Both the position numbers and the translations under genes were made by a program. The notes beneath the pieces were generated by a model. The model was not told the DNA's origin. It worked only from the letters and a program-made list of their open reading frames with translations, and searched no databases. A DNA stretch of 64,000 bases from contig BCKL01000001.1 of the NCBI GenBank assembly GCA_001600635.1, positions 1,643,208 to 1,707,207 of the forward strand. The letters run 5' to 3'. This document shows positions 42,973-57,700 of the stretch, piece by piece (the first letter of the stretch is position 1; each line of letters opens with the position of its first letter). Source of the stretch: Leucosporidium creatinivorum. Its lineage: Eukaryota; Basidiomycota; Microbotryomycetes; Leucosporidiales; Leucosporidiaceae.

Positions 42973-43825
42973 TCAATCAAGCTCGATGACCTCCGGCTTG
43001 GCCTTCCCTGCCCTCGGGCTCGAAGACGCTGCCCCACTCGACCCACTCTGCTCCATTTTGACCCTCTTCAGACTCGGCTTCTTCTCCTCCTTGACCTGAA
43101 CTGTTCCAGCCTCGACCTTGACCGCTCGCTCGGCCCTCAACTGAGCGTTCTCGGCTCGGAGGCGCTCCAGCTCGGTCATGTCGCCCTCGTCGTCGTCCGA
43201 GTCGATGGTGATCTCGATGGCGCGTTTCTTCCCCTTGGCGTTCTCGGAGACGGGAGCTTGCTGAGCCATGGCGGCGGGTGGGTCCTCGGCGGCGGGAGCG
43301 GGAGGAGGTGTAGGGACGGGGAGTGCTGTATCACGGAGGTCAGCGCGACGGGGAGGTGGAGAGACTAATAGAGCTCACCAGGAGCGTGTCCTTCGATCTC
43401 GAGGAGAGCTGTACGGAGTGAGCGAGTCAGCTTCACTCATCGCCGACTTTCGAGGTCGGCCTACCTCTTGAGCGGTAGCGGAACTCGAAAGTGCAGAAGG
43501 GGTCATCAGACGAATCGAGTACGAAGTTCGTAGAGCGGCGCTTCGCCTCCTTCACGAAGCGCTCAGGGCCGAGACTGCGGGAAGAAGTCAACTCGCCGAC
43601 CTCTCGCCGAGCCGCCGAGCTCTTGTCGTACCTTGTCTGATGGCTTAGTTGCGCCTTCTTCGTCTGCTCGTGCAAGACGACGTCCGGGACATCTCGATAG
43701 CGCGCGTCCGTACCCTCCCCCTTCGGAGACGTGCTAGCACGCGTCGTGGCATCAGCAGCGGCTCAGCAGAGGCGAGGAACAGTGAAGAGTGCTCACAGCT
43801 CCGTAGGAGGATTTGTTTGCGCCAT
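42973..43825 (-). CDS. DUF7918 paralogue lacking the core domain
   Basis: Exon 1 (MAQTNPPTEL, ending CT before GTGAGC as in its paralogue) splices to an exon that begins TSPKGEGTDARYRDVPD and runs straight into VVLHEQTKKAQLSHQT. About 150 residues of the core found in the copy at 39946 (from GCEAWV to the RIYRV region) are absent, yet the frame is open. The following exons match: RRSTNFVLDSSDDPFCTFEF, LEIEGHAPG, then the charged tail ITIDSDDDEGDMTELERLRA, ending in KPEVIELD. The product keeps the putative SUMO-interaction motifs and coiled tail without the folded domain. It could be a functional derivative or a decaying copy; the open frames and intact splice sites favour expression. Confidence 0.72.
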
Positions 43826-44118
43826 CCCTGTAGCGAAGCGAGTCGAGAAGCGAAAGACGAGGACAGCGGCGGAGGAAGAGAGGCAGTGAGGACGTCGAAG
43901 CTGAGGTGGAGCTGCAGTCGACCGTTGATGATGTGCAGAGCAAACAAGTCGTCAAAGCTCTCCTTTGAGCTCCTGCTGCAGCTGATAGACACTTTCCCTC
44001 GCAAGCCCGGCCCCGTTTCCCTTTCGCCGAGCTCCCTATCCCTTCTCCTTGACCGCAAAACCGAGTCTTACAACAAGCACTGACGGCACAGAATACTGCA
44101 CTACCCTCTACAAATATT

Positions 44119-45546
44119 CTACACCCCATCCATCTTCCTCCTAGCATCCCTCCGGTCCTCCTCCCACCCCAGCACCCACTCCAACACCCACCCCTCCGTC
44201 TCCTCCTCGGCCCTCTCCCTCTCCCTCCCCATCGTCTCCAACTTCGTTCCAATGTCCTCCCTTTCCACCGCTAGTTGATCCAACGAGGCCGAGGTCGAGC
44301 GAGTGAGGGAATGAAGGCGGGCCAGCTCGGCGCGCGTGGAGAGGGATGTGCTGGAGGTTGAGAGGCGGGAAAGGAGGGTGGAGGTGCGGTGGGAGGAGGT
44401 GGTGAGGGAGGAGGTGAGGTAGGCGAGCTGTTGGGGTCCGAAGGCTGGGTTAGCTCAGCTCGCAGCTCGGCGCGGTGAGGGCCAGAGGGGGGAGAAAGAA
44501 CGAACCTGCCGACGGTACAGCTCCTCCCGCTCCTCCTTCAACTTGCTCTCCGTGCTCCATTCCTTACTAGCTTCCTCCCACTCCACCTTCCCCCCATCCT
44601 CACTCTCAATCCTCGGCGCTCCCTCAACGTCAACGTCCACTCGAACTCCCTCCCCCTCGGCTCTCTGATAGAGCGCCTCTATCTCCCTCGTCCAGGATTC
44701 CTGCAGCGCCATCTCGCGGCGGCAGGTGGTGAGGAGTTCCCTGCTGCGTTGTTGGGCTGGAGGTTGAGGCAGGGTCAGCTTCGGCGGAGAGGGAGGAAGG
44801 AAGGGCGGGCAGACCGGCGAATTCGAGCTGTAGGATAGTGTCCCTCTCGAGACGGAGTTGGTTGAGATGTGAGACTGTGGCTACTCGTTGCTGAGCGTTT
44901 GAGACTAGGGAGGTGAGGAGCTTGAGGATTGAGATGGTGAGGTGGTCGGCCTGAGCGGTGAGAGAGTGGAAGGAGGTGATGGAGTAGTCTGAGGGATGTA
45001 GGTGAGCAGGAGCGGGAGAAGGAGATGGTTTAAGAGGGGATTGAGGGAGGTCGAGTACAGGGTGTGGGTGTCTAGTGAGGGAGAGATGAGAGAGAGATGG
45101 AGATGATGAGGATGAGGGGTGCATGATCCAAGCGAGGTTGGATTGAGTAGGCGAGGAGCAAGTGACGGGTGAAAGGAAGATATTGAGTGATTCCTGTAGG
45201 TCGATATTACTCTTGAACAGCGAAGAGAGCTGTGCAGAGGGAGGAGGGAACGACGACAAGAGAGACGCGATTGAAGTCATGCAGGGATTAGCAAGGGTGA
45301 GGGCGAGTGAAAGCAGGAGTGTAAGAAGCGCACCCGTATGATTCTCCAGGCTGTAACCGACCAGCTTCGCCGTACCGCCGAACAGCAGCAGCAGCTGCGA
45401 CAAGGCGGGAAGCCAACCTCCGCGACCGTTTGGCCCGAGCTTTGAGATCGTCCCCTTCCCGTGGATCACTTCGGAGCCGAGCGACCTAGATGCTCAACAT
45501 AGAGCCTATGAGGATCTACCTGCTCTGCTGCTGTGATCTGTAGCAT
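44119..45546 (-). CDS. Coiled-coil protein of unknown function
   Basis: Three 3' exons are clear: DLQESLNIFLSPVTCSSP through ISILKLLTSLVSNAQQRVAT and VSHLNQLRLERDTILQLEFA; then QQRSRELLTTCRREMALQES with an acidic stretch and KLKEEREELYRRQ; then LAYLTSSLTTSSHRTSTLLS to REDIGTKLETMGRERERAEE, ending RRKMDGV. Heptad-like Leu spacing suggests coiled coils. The 5' end is uncertain. An ATG at 45546 (MLQITAAEQ) may splice through a very short intron to a basic Ala-rich exon, but the phase into the next exon does not close in the version I built. The size and coils would suit a kinetochore or cytoskeletal subunit, but I do not recognise it. Confidence 0.55.
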
Positions 45547-45852
45547 ACCGGCGCAGAAAGAGAGACGCGCGCGCCGACCGAGCTCCGAGCGCAAAGAAGT
45601 GTCTGCTCAGCGAGAGGCTGTCCGACAGCAGGTACGAGACCAGTATGAATCAAAGGCTATTTCTCTACACCTGCACTACCACTGCAGGAGACGACCGAGC
45701 ACTTGGCCCCTTTTCCAGTCTCCCTTCGGCAGGCCTCGCCGCGCAACCCTCCTCTGCCTTCTGCACTCTACTTACATCTCGGCTCTCACTCGTTTCGACT
45801 CGTTCACTCGCTGTCGACTCAGTAGTAGCCTACTACAGGAATCACTTTCAAC
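45547..45852. other. Divergent promoter region (coiled-coil gene / LETM1)
   Basis: About 300 bp between two start codons on opposite strands. No reading frame or RNA gene; no element I can name. Confidence 0.5.
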
Positions 45853-48753
<2,901 letters not shown>

Positions 48754-49433
48754 GGAGGAAGGAAGAGACACTACTCGCCACTCTCGTTGTTCTAGAAGTT
48801 GACCCAAAATTGATGACGCGCAATGAACGCGTTGGTTGTACCACATTCTTCGAGCGACCCAGCCAGCGAGCGAGGGGCGAGGGGAAGGGGCTCGGCGATG
48901 CTGCGCAGAGGTCTGGCGAGCGCTTGAGGCGAGGTCATGATGCTTCGAAATGTTCACTGTGTCGTCTGCTAACCTCCTGCGTCGCCTGAAGCCGACCCAG
49001 CAACTCGTCTGAGCCTACAGCGCTGCACGGGGGCCTGCGAAGTGAGTGGGGATCGCCGAGCAGGAGAAGTAGGAACTCGCAACGCTTGGTCACGCTACAG
49101 CAAGCACTCTGATATCTCTGACCACTTTACACTGCTCATTCGCTCTCACCCAGCCGAGTCGACTGAGAGAAAGGGAGCTCATACCTCTCCGCGCTCGGAC
49201 GACGAGCCCGCCGACTTTCAACCGCTCTTGCTCCTCCCACACTCTGCTCTCACCACTTCAACGCGTCAAACCTCGTTTCACACCGTCCACCACCCTCGAA
49301 CCAACCTATAAATCCCTCCTGCGCTCTCCCTCCCTCAACCCGCGCGAAGAGCGCTCTCAAACAACAACCAACTCGTCCGTCCTCCCGCCTCTCAAGCCAG
49401 CTCGCCTACAGCAAGAGCCACACCAACATTCAG
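48754..49433. other. Intergenic: LETM1 3' region and NDK-like promoter
   Basis: No gene recognised. The last 250 bases are pyrimidine-rich and CT-rich, like other promoters in the window, and include a TATA-like element. Confidence 0.5.
49307..49313 (+). promoter_or_regulatory. TATA-like element
   Basis: TATAAAT lies about 120 bp upstream of the ATG at 49434, a plausible distance for a fungal promoter. Position and sequence only. Confidence 0.35.
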
Positions 49434-52285
49434 ATGGAGCGCACTCTAGCCGTGTTCTACGACCCTGTACAGCCCCCCCTTCGCACCTCCCTCGAAACAG
49501 CGCTCCTTCAGGCGGGCTTCGTCGTTCGCGCACAAGTCGACGCCGTTGATGAGGAGTTGGAGGAAGCTGGATTGGAAGGAAGTGGTCAAGGGGAGGAGGT
49601 CAAGCATTGGGCGGTCGTGTTGGAGAGGATGGACGCTGTGAAAGCGCTCAAGGACCTCAAGGGAGAGGGTCATGCCGCTCTCAACTCGAAAGCGTGAGTA
49701 TTTGCTCAGTAGCAAGCTCGGAACACTACAGGCGAGACTATTGGACTGCACTGATGCTCTGTAGCGCTCCAACTTCTGCTGTACGCGTTAGCTGACCCCA
49801 TCTCGACGCGCTTCGCAGGCTCTCGTCCCTCTTCCCCGAGCTCAAGGTGCACTGCTCCCCCTCCGTCTCCGCCGCCAATATGTCCATATCGACCCTCTTC
49901 CCTCAACTCGGCTCCGCTCCTTCGCCCTCCCCTTCCCCCGCTACGACCGTCTCCTCGAGCTCGGTCGAAACGACCCCCACCCCCTCCGCCATCGCTCCTC
50001 CCAAGCCCAAGCCTTTCGCCCTGTCCAACCTCGCTCATCCGGCTCCTCTTGTCATCAACACCAATGCTAGGGAGAAGCAGCTGTCGCCGAGTATTGAGAG
50101 GGCCTTGAGGGATTTGGAGTTGAAGGAGCAGAGCAGGAGAAGGAAGGTCAGTGGGGGGAGCGCGGGAAGTAGGAGTAGCTTGGGAAGGGCTTTGGCGGTT
50201 GAGGAGCAGAGTGAGGAAGAGCAGCAGCCGGAAGAGGAAGTGGATAGCGAGGAGGAGGAGTCGCCGGCGGGAGATGGGAGGAGGGTCTTCTCGGCGAGGT
50301 CGAGGGATACGACGGCCGATTTCAACGTCTTCCCCGACGCCGAAGACGTCACTCTTCACCCTAATGATACCCCGCACGACGACGAACAGCAGAAGGAGCT
50401 CGCCTCGCCTTCCATGGACGACGAGCAACCCTTCTCGCCCCTCGCTCCTTCCGACTCGGCCTCCCTCGCCTCCTCCCACCGCCTCACTCGCCAAACCTCC
50501 ACCATGTCTTCTGCGGCTTCCACTACCTCCGCCACTTCCTCACACCGCCGCCCTCGCTCCTCTCTCTCGGCCCCAGCCATCCAACCTCGCATGACCAAAG
50601 CCGCCGCTCTCCGCCTCGGGATCCCCTACGAGCCCACCCCCATGCGTCGCCAAAGCTCCGTCAACAGTGTCACCACCGTCTCTTCTTCCGAATCCCGCGT
50701 CGTCCCTACTCCCAAATCCCTCGCCGCGCCTTCCATCGCTCCTCGCCCGACCAAAGCTTCCGCTCTTCGCGATGGCACGGGAGCTCCCGCCTCAGCAGCG
50801 CCAGCCAAGAGGCGCGAGACTATCGGAACAGCTGAGCGTGCGGCGCTGGATAGGCAGAGGCGGGCGAGTTTGGCGGGTGGGGAGGTCTCGGCGCTCTCGT
50901 CGCAGCGGAAGCCAAAGGTCGAGGTCAGGATGAGCAAAGCGGCGATGCTGAGGCAAGGGATGGAGCTCCCTCCTTCCGCGGCGGCGATGAGGAGGCAAGC
51001 TTCCGAATCGTCGGCTGCTTCGGACGTCAGCGTCAACGCCGCCGAGTCGGTCAAGGCGACGAGAAGGCAGAGTCTCAGCGGCGCCATCAAGTCGACTGCA
51101 CCTCCCAAAATCCTCCCGCGTCAGACCAAATCCTCCTCGCTCCGCACCGGCGTCGACAGCCCCATCATGACTCGCGGTCGCAGCGCTTCGGCCTTGGAGG
51201 ACCTTCACGAGGAGGGCGCCGACGGTGGAACTTCCGCTCCTCCCATGGCTCGCGTCAAGACGACCACTTCTTTCGAAGGCGTACCAGGACACAAGCGTCG
51301 CGTGTCAGTCGGCGTTCCATTCCTCTCGGCGCCGCCCAAGATTGCCGTCAGGTTGACGAAAGCCGCTGCGCTGAGGGCGGGCCAGGAGGTCGCGCCGATT
51401 CCAGCGATGAGGCGTCAGGCGTCGGCTACCAGTAGTGAGGGTGGAGAAGCAGGATTTGAGGGCATCCCGGGTCATAAGAGGAGGGAGAGCATCCAGGTCG
51501 CTTCGACGGCCAAGCCCAAGATCCAGCCCAGGATGTCGAGGGCTAGTATGCTGAGATTGGGGATGGAGGTGGAAAGCCCTTCGCTCAAGAGGACGAGTTC
51601 AACGCCCACTACGGTCGACCACGAAGGAGGTGAGTTTGGTGTCTCGCTTTCCGCCCCAGCCCAAACCGAGCTGACCCTCTCCGTCTGCACAGTCCCTGGT
51701 CATCCTCGTCGTCGCGAGTCGCTCTCCGTCGCTTCTCTCACCAAACCTCCTTCCATCACTCCTCGCCTCAACCGCTCCACCCTCCTTCGTCAAGCTTCCT
51801 CCGACTCGAACCCCTCCGCCATCTCTCCGACCATTCGCCGCGCCCGATCCTCCCTCGCCCTCGCCCCTCCTACCTCCTCCACAAACGGCGCTCGACCTTC
51901 ATCCGCCCTCTCCTCCATCTCCAACCTCACCCTTCCCACCACCTCCACCGCCGGCACTCGGGTCCGCTCGGCGCACTCCTCTTTCTCATCTCATTCGACT
52001 CTTTCCACTCCGGCTCCCGCTACCACCAGCAAGGCTCCTCCCACTCCTCGCGCACCAACTATCACCCCTCGCAGTAACAAGAGCGCCATGCTTCGCGCCG
52101 CCAAGATGGAGGCCGAAGCTGCGAAGGCTCTGAAGGGAGCAGCGCCGCCGAAGTCGAGGAAGGCGGGAGGGCTGCCGAGCTTGCTTAGCGGAATGATGGG
52201 CAAGGGCAGGCCTAGCACGGCGCTTGGGTTGACGAGGGAGGCGAAGGGTAGTAAGGGGAGCGAGGAGAATGAGGATGTCTTCTGA
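49434..52285 (+). CDS. NDK-like domain protein with eight basic TKAAALR-type repeats
   Basis: Exon 1 starts MERTLAVFYDPVQPPLRTSL, continues LLQAGFVVRAQ and HWAVVLERMDAVKALKDLKG, and exon 2 opens LSSLFPELKVHCSPSVSAAN. This order mimics nucleoside diphosphate kinase (LA-x-PDA start, GF, final H-x-S-x4-A block), but the first Asp/Lys region is altered and the catalytic-histidine block is not obvious, so it is probably not an active kinase. The rest, about 770 residues, is disordered and holds eight copies of a motif like IQPRMTKAAALRLG (near 50576, 50730, 50916, 51108, 51338, 51518, 51755, 52058), interleaved with RRxS sites (MRRQSS, MRRQAS) and three copies of EGVPGHKRR. An intron at about 51631-51692 restores the third GVPGH. 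Function unknown. Confidence 0.8.
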
Positions 52286-52919
52286 GCGGGAGGTATGGCT
52301 CGGCGGCGCTGATCGTCCGTCGAGAGAGATCTACGGGTTCCGCTGTGCATTGGGTGCTCTCGGTATTGCTTAGTTAAGTCTTTTGGGTTTTACGGGCTCG
52401 AGCTCGCGGGGTTGGAATCTATTGTCGAATGATTTGCTCCACCTTGAGGCTTGAGCTCGGCGAAGGCGAGAGCAAGGAGAGAAGCAGCGAAGGCGACCGT
52501 GATGTGAGGGTCGCCGCGACTCCTTTTAGCCTTACTCGCTGAGCACTATAGCTCCACAGCTCGTGTAGCGAATCAGAAGAGTGTTGTCGAGGTAGCATGG
52601 AGCGAATCAGAAGAGTGTTGTCGAGGTAGCCTGGAGCGCCGACTCGGCGCCGAAGGTGAGGGCTGTCGAGCGCCGTAGGGCTGTCTGCCAAGGTCAGCAC
52701 GAGTTTTGGTAGGGTGCAGAGTTACTGGGATACCTCGCAAGTCTCTCTCCGAGCAACTGCACGGTGTCAAGGCATGAACTCGGACCTCCCTTTCCTCGAC
52801 TTGAGCGAGAGGCGAAGTGCAGCTCCTCCCTTGCCCTCCCACGCTCACCTCGTTTCTGGCGCTCTCGACCTCGCTCGCTGCTCGGATAGGAGGAAGCTCG
52901 TCTCGGGTATATCGCCAAC
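52286..52919. other. Intergenic: convergence of 3' region and F-box promoter
   Basis: No gene recognised. It contains a short tandem duplication (52568-52635) and otherwise short frames only. Confidence 0.5.
52568..52635. repeat. 34-bp tandem duplication
   Basis: Two copies of a 34-bp unit starting GCGAATCAGAAGAGTGTTG (52568-52601 and 52602-52635), differing at one position (CATGGA versus CCTGGA at the end). Confidence 0.93.
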
Positions 52920-54617
52920 ATGGAAGCTGCTTGTGAGTCCTCGTGCCTCGTGCCTCCCTACAGCTTCACAGAACGCCCCAGCTCACCACGCGTCTCCTCC
53001 GTCATCGCAGCTCCCCCTTCTCCGCCTCTCGCCCTCCCTCCGCCGTCTGCATCGAGGTTGAACACATCGGAGGACCTTGAAGCTGCTGCTGTTGAGTTGG
53101 GAGATGCGCTAGAAACGCTGAAGCTGAACCGCGAGACGAGTGACAGCGAGGAGGTGCGTGCAGTCGAGTCTGCCAGATCGAGGAGCGAGAAGGAGCTGAC
53201 CCACCCGTTTAACAGAGTAATACGCGCTGCTACCTTCTCACCCTCCCCCCCGAGCTCCTCTCCCGCATCATCCAGCTCGCCCTTCCCCACTCCTTAGCCG
53301 AGCTTCGCCAACGCCACCACGCCATCCTACACCTCTCCCTCACGCACCGCGTCTTCACTCAGCTCGCAAGAGAAGCAGCAGCCCGAGAGCTCTGGATCCC
53401 GACCATTGGGAGGGCAATTGAGCTCGAGCAGAAGGGACAGAGCTCGGCCGGCGGTGGAACGCCTACGCGTTCGTTGTCGATTGTTGTCACTGCGCAAGTG
53501 CCGGCGGGGCGCGAGGCGCATCTCGCCAAACATGTCACGAGCCGTACCGGTCTAAAAGAGCTCCGCATCGCCTCGGCTTCGCAGGGAGGCGCCTCGTTTG
53601 GCCCAGCTCTCTTCTCGGCTTTAATGTTGGACGGCCAGGACGTCTTGCGAGGTAGGTCTTGACTGTAGCGCATACTCGATCCGAACTGACACATCTCCAT
53701 ACTTACGTAGGACTCTCCTCGCTCGTCTTACACGACATCCCCCTCGTCGCAGGCGACCTCGTCGGTTTGACGTCCATCGCTCTCCCGCACGTCGAGCGAC
53801 TCGCGCTTTCGCAAGTCGGAGACATCTCAGAGACGGCTACACTTCTGTCGAGGATGACCCTTCCCAATATCCACACTCTCCTACTAGCCAGTCACGACGA
53901 TTCAACCTCCCATTCCCGCGACTTTCCCATGCTCCTTGCGTCGACTATCTCTGGACTGGCTCCTCAGCTTCGACATTTCGAACTGTACAACGTCTCCCTC
54001 TTCCAGGTGATGTATGGTAGCAGACGCAACGAGATGCTCAGCATGTGGTCCCAGTTCGCCGTCCTTCAAGAGCCCGGTGTCGACGACTCTGAATGCCATA
54101 TAAGGCTCATGTGCCAGCACATCCCGACTCGCCTCCGATGCCTCGTCCTTCGAGACTCCGATGCTGATTTCAGTCGCGCGTGGCTACAGCTTGCTTTGGC
54201 GGTGCTGAACCCGGCTTCCCAGATCGAACCCGCCCCGGCGCTTTCGACCCTTCGTGAAATCTTCCTCCCGGTTCGGCCTGCTCTCGTATCCGCAGAGGAG
54301 GCACTGAGGAACCAGCACAGCAACCCTAATAAAGCGTCACACATGCTTGCTAGCTTCGAGGAGGAACTTGCCATTGTGAACTTCTGCCGAGGCGGAGGTG
54401 TCCAGATTCGCCGGGCGCCGTTCGAGATGATGAGCTTCGTGTCCTTCGAAGGGTTTCAGGGGTGAGTAGAGGGTTCAAACTCCTTGCTGCTCGCAATGCT
54501 GATGCTGTTCTCTCGCTCGACAGATCGCCCTACGAACTTCTGCCAGGCGTGACCGAGGAAGAGCAGGCTCGTTGGAAGCAGCTGGAAGCTGCCGTCAGAG
54601 CTGCCGGTTTGCGCTGA
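52920..54617 (+). CDS. F-box protein with leucine-rich C-terminal region
   Basis: A low-complexity N-terminus is followed across an intron (acceptor TTTAACAG near 53217) by the F-box (CYLLTLPPELLSRIIQLALP then HHAILHLSLTHRVFTQLARE). The rest has Leu-spaced segments compatible with leucine-rich repeats (LSSLVLHDIPLVAGDLVGLT, LPHVERLALSQVGDI, LPNIHTLLLA, LRHFELYNVSLF, RLRCLVLRDSD). Such proteins recruit substrates to SCF ubiquitin ligases; the target is unknown. A GTGAGTCC close to the ATG might be an additional early intron. The stop at 54615-54617 lies 168 bp from the converging adaptin gene. Confidence 0.72.
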
Positions 54618-54785
54618 GGAGATGCTGTCACTAAGCTTTGTTTTGCTTTAACCTTCGCTGTCGTGGCGCGAGAAGGGAGAGCGAGCGCGAAAGAACAAAG
54701 CCGAGCAGCAGCGAGCTTCGCGATGCTCAGCCCGCTACAACAAGTGAGGACAGCAGAAACGACAATCCGATTTCGCCTACTCTAT

Positions 54786-57700
54786 CTACCACCGACTCAT
54801 TCCCTGCAGTCCATCATGGAACGGATTGACCGCCTCGAGTTCGATGAGCAGGTCGGCGGGGGGCTGTCGAGCGGTGCAGAGGTCAAGTGGGGCAAGGCGA
54901 AGGCAAGGAGAGACGGCGATGATGGGGAGGAAAAGAGGAGAAAGAGTCAGCGAGCTGCTCGGCGAAAGCGAGAAGCTTGAGAGCTACTCACCGACCGCTC
55001 CTCCGCGCCGAACCCTCCGTCGCTGCTCGAACTACCGCTGGTCTCCCTCGCCCGCTCCCGCTCGACAGAGCTCTCCATCAGCGTCCTCTCCTTCTCCTGC
55101 TCATCATAACCGGGTCAGCTCTCTCCTCCCCTCCTCGTTCGCCCCGCTCGGCCGACTCGAAAAAGGAACTCACCTCATCGCTCATCCCATCTCCTTCTTG
55201 GCCGTCTCTCCACCCCAATCCCTCCTCCCCTCTCACCCTCTCCAACTCCCCCTCCTCCATCAAACTCTCGCCCACCGTCACCCCTCCTCGACCACCGAGC
55301 GCTAGTCGGTCCCGAGCGGTGGGGTCAAACGGTCGTCCTTGGCCGTCTCCTGCGTTGGTGGAGGTCGTGCGAGATGGTGGTGGAGAAGTGCTGGTGATGT
55401 AGGGGGAGGAAGGGTGGTGCAGAGGTGGGCCGGAAGGAGGAGGTGGTGAAGCGCCGCTGGAGTAAGGGTGAAGAGCGGCGAGCTCGGCTTGTGCGGATTC
55501 CCACCAGTCGAGGAGGGTCTTCCTCTCCCCTTCTTCTCCAGTCGTGTTACTCGAGCTAGCCCGTCGGAGAGCAGCGATTGTCGGCCCCTCTTCCTCCTCG
55601 CTCGTCCCAGCCTCGAGGACGACCCGCCCAAGGATGTCCAGGAGCTCCAGCGTCTCGGGCGAGCGAAGATGCTTGGTCGTTGGAAGGTGGTCGAGAGGTG
55701 GTGAATTGATGAGCGAGTCGAGAGCGGAGGGAGGGAGGAGGGAAAGCAGTCGGAGGAGGGCGAGGAGGAAGGGCGGGATTAGGAGGGGGTTCGGCGGTGC
55801 TGGTGGTGCTGGGAACCGGTCGAGGTCAGCTTGATATCTTCTCTTTCAATCAGCGAGCAAGGGCCGTACCTTCTTCTCCTCCTCCTTCTGTCCCTCCCCT
55901 CCCGGCAAGCCAACCCCCAACCTCCTGCACTCTCTCCGCCCTCTCATCCTCACTCGCCACCTCCAGTGTACCTGCCACTATTAACCCCTTCATCACTCCC
56001 CCCTTTCCGCCTTCTCCCTCTCCAGCGCGCCAGCCTTCCTCCTCCCACATTCCCCGCGCGAACGATCTCCTCGTCTCCTCCGAGACCCCGGGGGAGGAGA
56101 ACAAGTCGATGGTGCTTGTGATGAGACGGGGGTCGATCGCTGAGGAGGAGAGGGAGGAGATGATTGAGCAGAGCCGAGTCGCCCAGGCTGCGCCGGCGTC
56201 GGCCGAGGCCGAGGATGAGGCAGGGGAACGGGACGGAGGGGAGGTAACGAGCACCGAGTTGGAGTAGAGGAGGAGGGAGAGGAGGCGGTCCTTCTCTTTC
56301 CGGCTCTTGTGCTGCTCCTGAGCCTGAGAAAGTGGGCGCGAGCGGGAAAGGCGCGAGGTCGAATTTGAGGTGGTCGAGGCGGTGGAGGAGGCGAGTTGCG
56401 AGCCGCTCGTCGAGAAAGGTTGCGAGGCGAGCGTTCGAAGAGCGTTGAGTAGTCGAGTGAGATGAAGGTCGATCAAAGAAGCGTCAACACGGAGGAGGAG
56501 GAGAATCGTCTATCGCATCATATCGCAGAAGGGTCAGCTCGGCTCGGCGGTCAGAAACCAGCAAGCCACTCACCTCCCTCCGCACCCCCTCATCCCCACT
56601 CTCCAACCCCCCCAGCACAGCTTTCCAAGTCCTCTCCCCCCAAACCCCTTCCCGGCCTTCTCCCTTCTCTTTCGTAGTCCATACCCTCGGGTCGACCGCG
56701 CAGAGGGCTTTCAGGCCGAGCAGCATCCGATTTGGTTGGTGCGGGTGCTGAAGATGGTGCGCGAAGAGGGTTAGGAGGGGAGATAGCGTGGGTGAGGTGG
56801 AAGGGAGGAGGGGGACGGTGAGGAGGAGGAGCGCTGTGAGGGAGGTAGAAGGGGAGGGGTTAGCTCGGCGCCGAACATGAGGAAAGGGAGGGGGAGGCGC
56901 GTACCTCCCGCTAGACCCGGCTCATCGTTCCCAGCCAGCTCCAACAAACCCGAACTCTCAATCCACTCCTCTACAGCCTCTCCAACCCTCTTGCTCTCCT
57001 CGCTTTCCTCGCCGAGACCGCCGAGCAAGCTCCCGAACCCCTCCAACACCCCCCTCGCCAACCAGCCGCACTTCACGCCCTGGACCATCCATTTCCCTCC
57101 TCCTCCGTTAGTTCCCTCCGACGGCGGCGGCCAGTGGGGATCCGAAAGCCGAGCAAGGAGGGAGAAATGGATCTCCAGGAGTGAGGAGGGTGAGGGGAGG
57201 GGGTGCAGGGACGAGGAAGGGGAGAGAGAGCGGAGCAGGGACAGGAGGAGTGAGGGGTCTTCGATCGACTCGGTGGTTCGCCTCCTCCGGCCGTGAGAGG
57301 AGGAGGAAGAGGAGGAGGGCGCCGATGGAGCAGGGGAGAGGAGGGTCACAACGGTAGCTTGAAGGGCAGGGAGGAGCGTCTCTCGTGTGGTTGTTGGAGC
57401 GTCGGGGATGGTGAGCAGGTTGAGCAGCGCGGCGAGGGCGAGACGGCGGATATGGGGCCGTCTGTTTCACTCGGTTCGGTCGGGTCGGTCAGCTTTCGGC
57501 GAGACTGGGAGAGGAGGATGAGGAAAACACGCAACGCACAGCTCGGGTGATTGGAGCATTTCCAAACAGCGGTATGCTACTGCTGGTACGAGCTCCGGGC
57601 TGGTCAGGTTGGGAGCGGCGATCGCTCGGAGGGCGAGGGTTTGGCGCTGGGGGGAGGTGGAGGGGGCGTGTAGGTCCTGTTTCGATTCGAGTGGTCGGGG

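Noticed and set aside
45280-45469. Open stretch beginning at 45469 as the N-terminus of the coiled-coil gene
   Set aside because: Its first codon is GTG, it has a stop close upstream, and its phase does not fit the following exon.
51631-51692. Continuous reading through this segment of the NDK-like gene
   Set aside because: GTGAGT, GAGCTGACC and CTGCACAG mark an intron whose removal restores the third GVPGH repeat; openness is chance.
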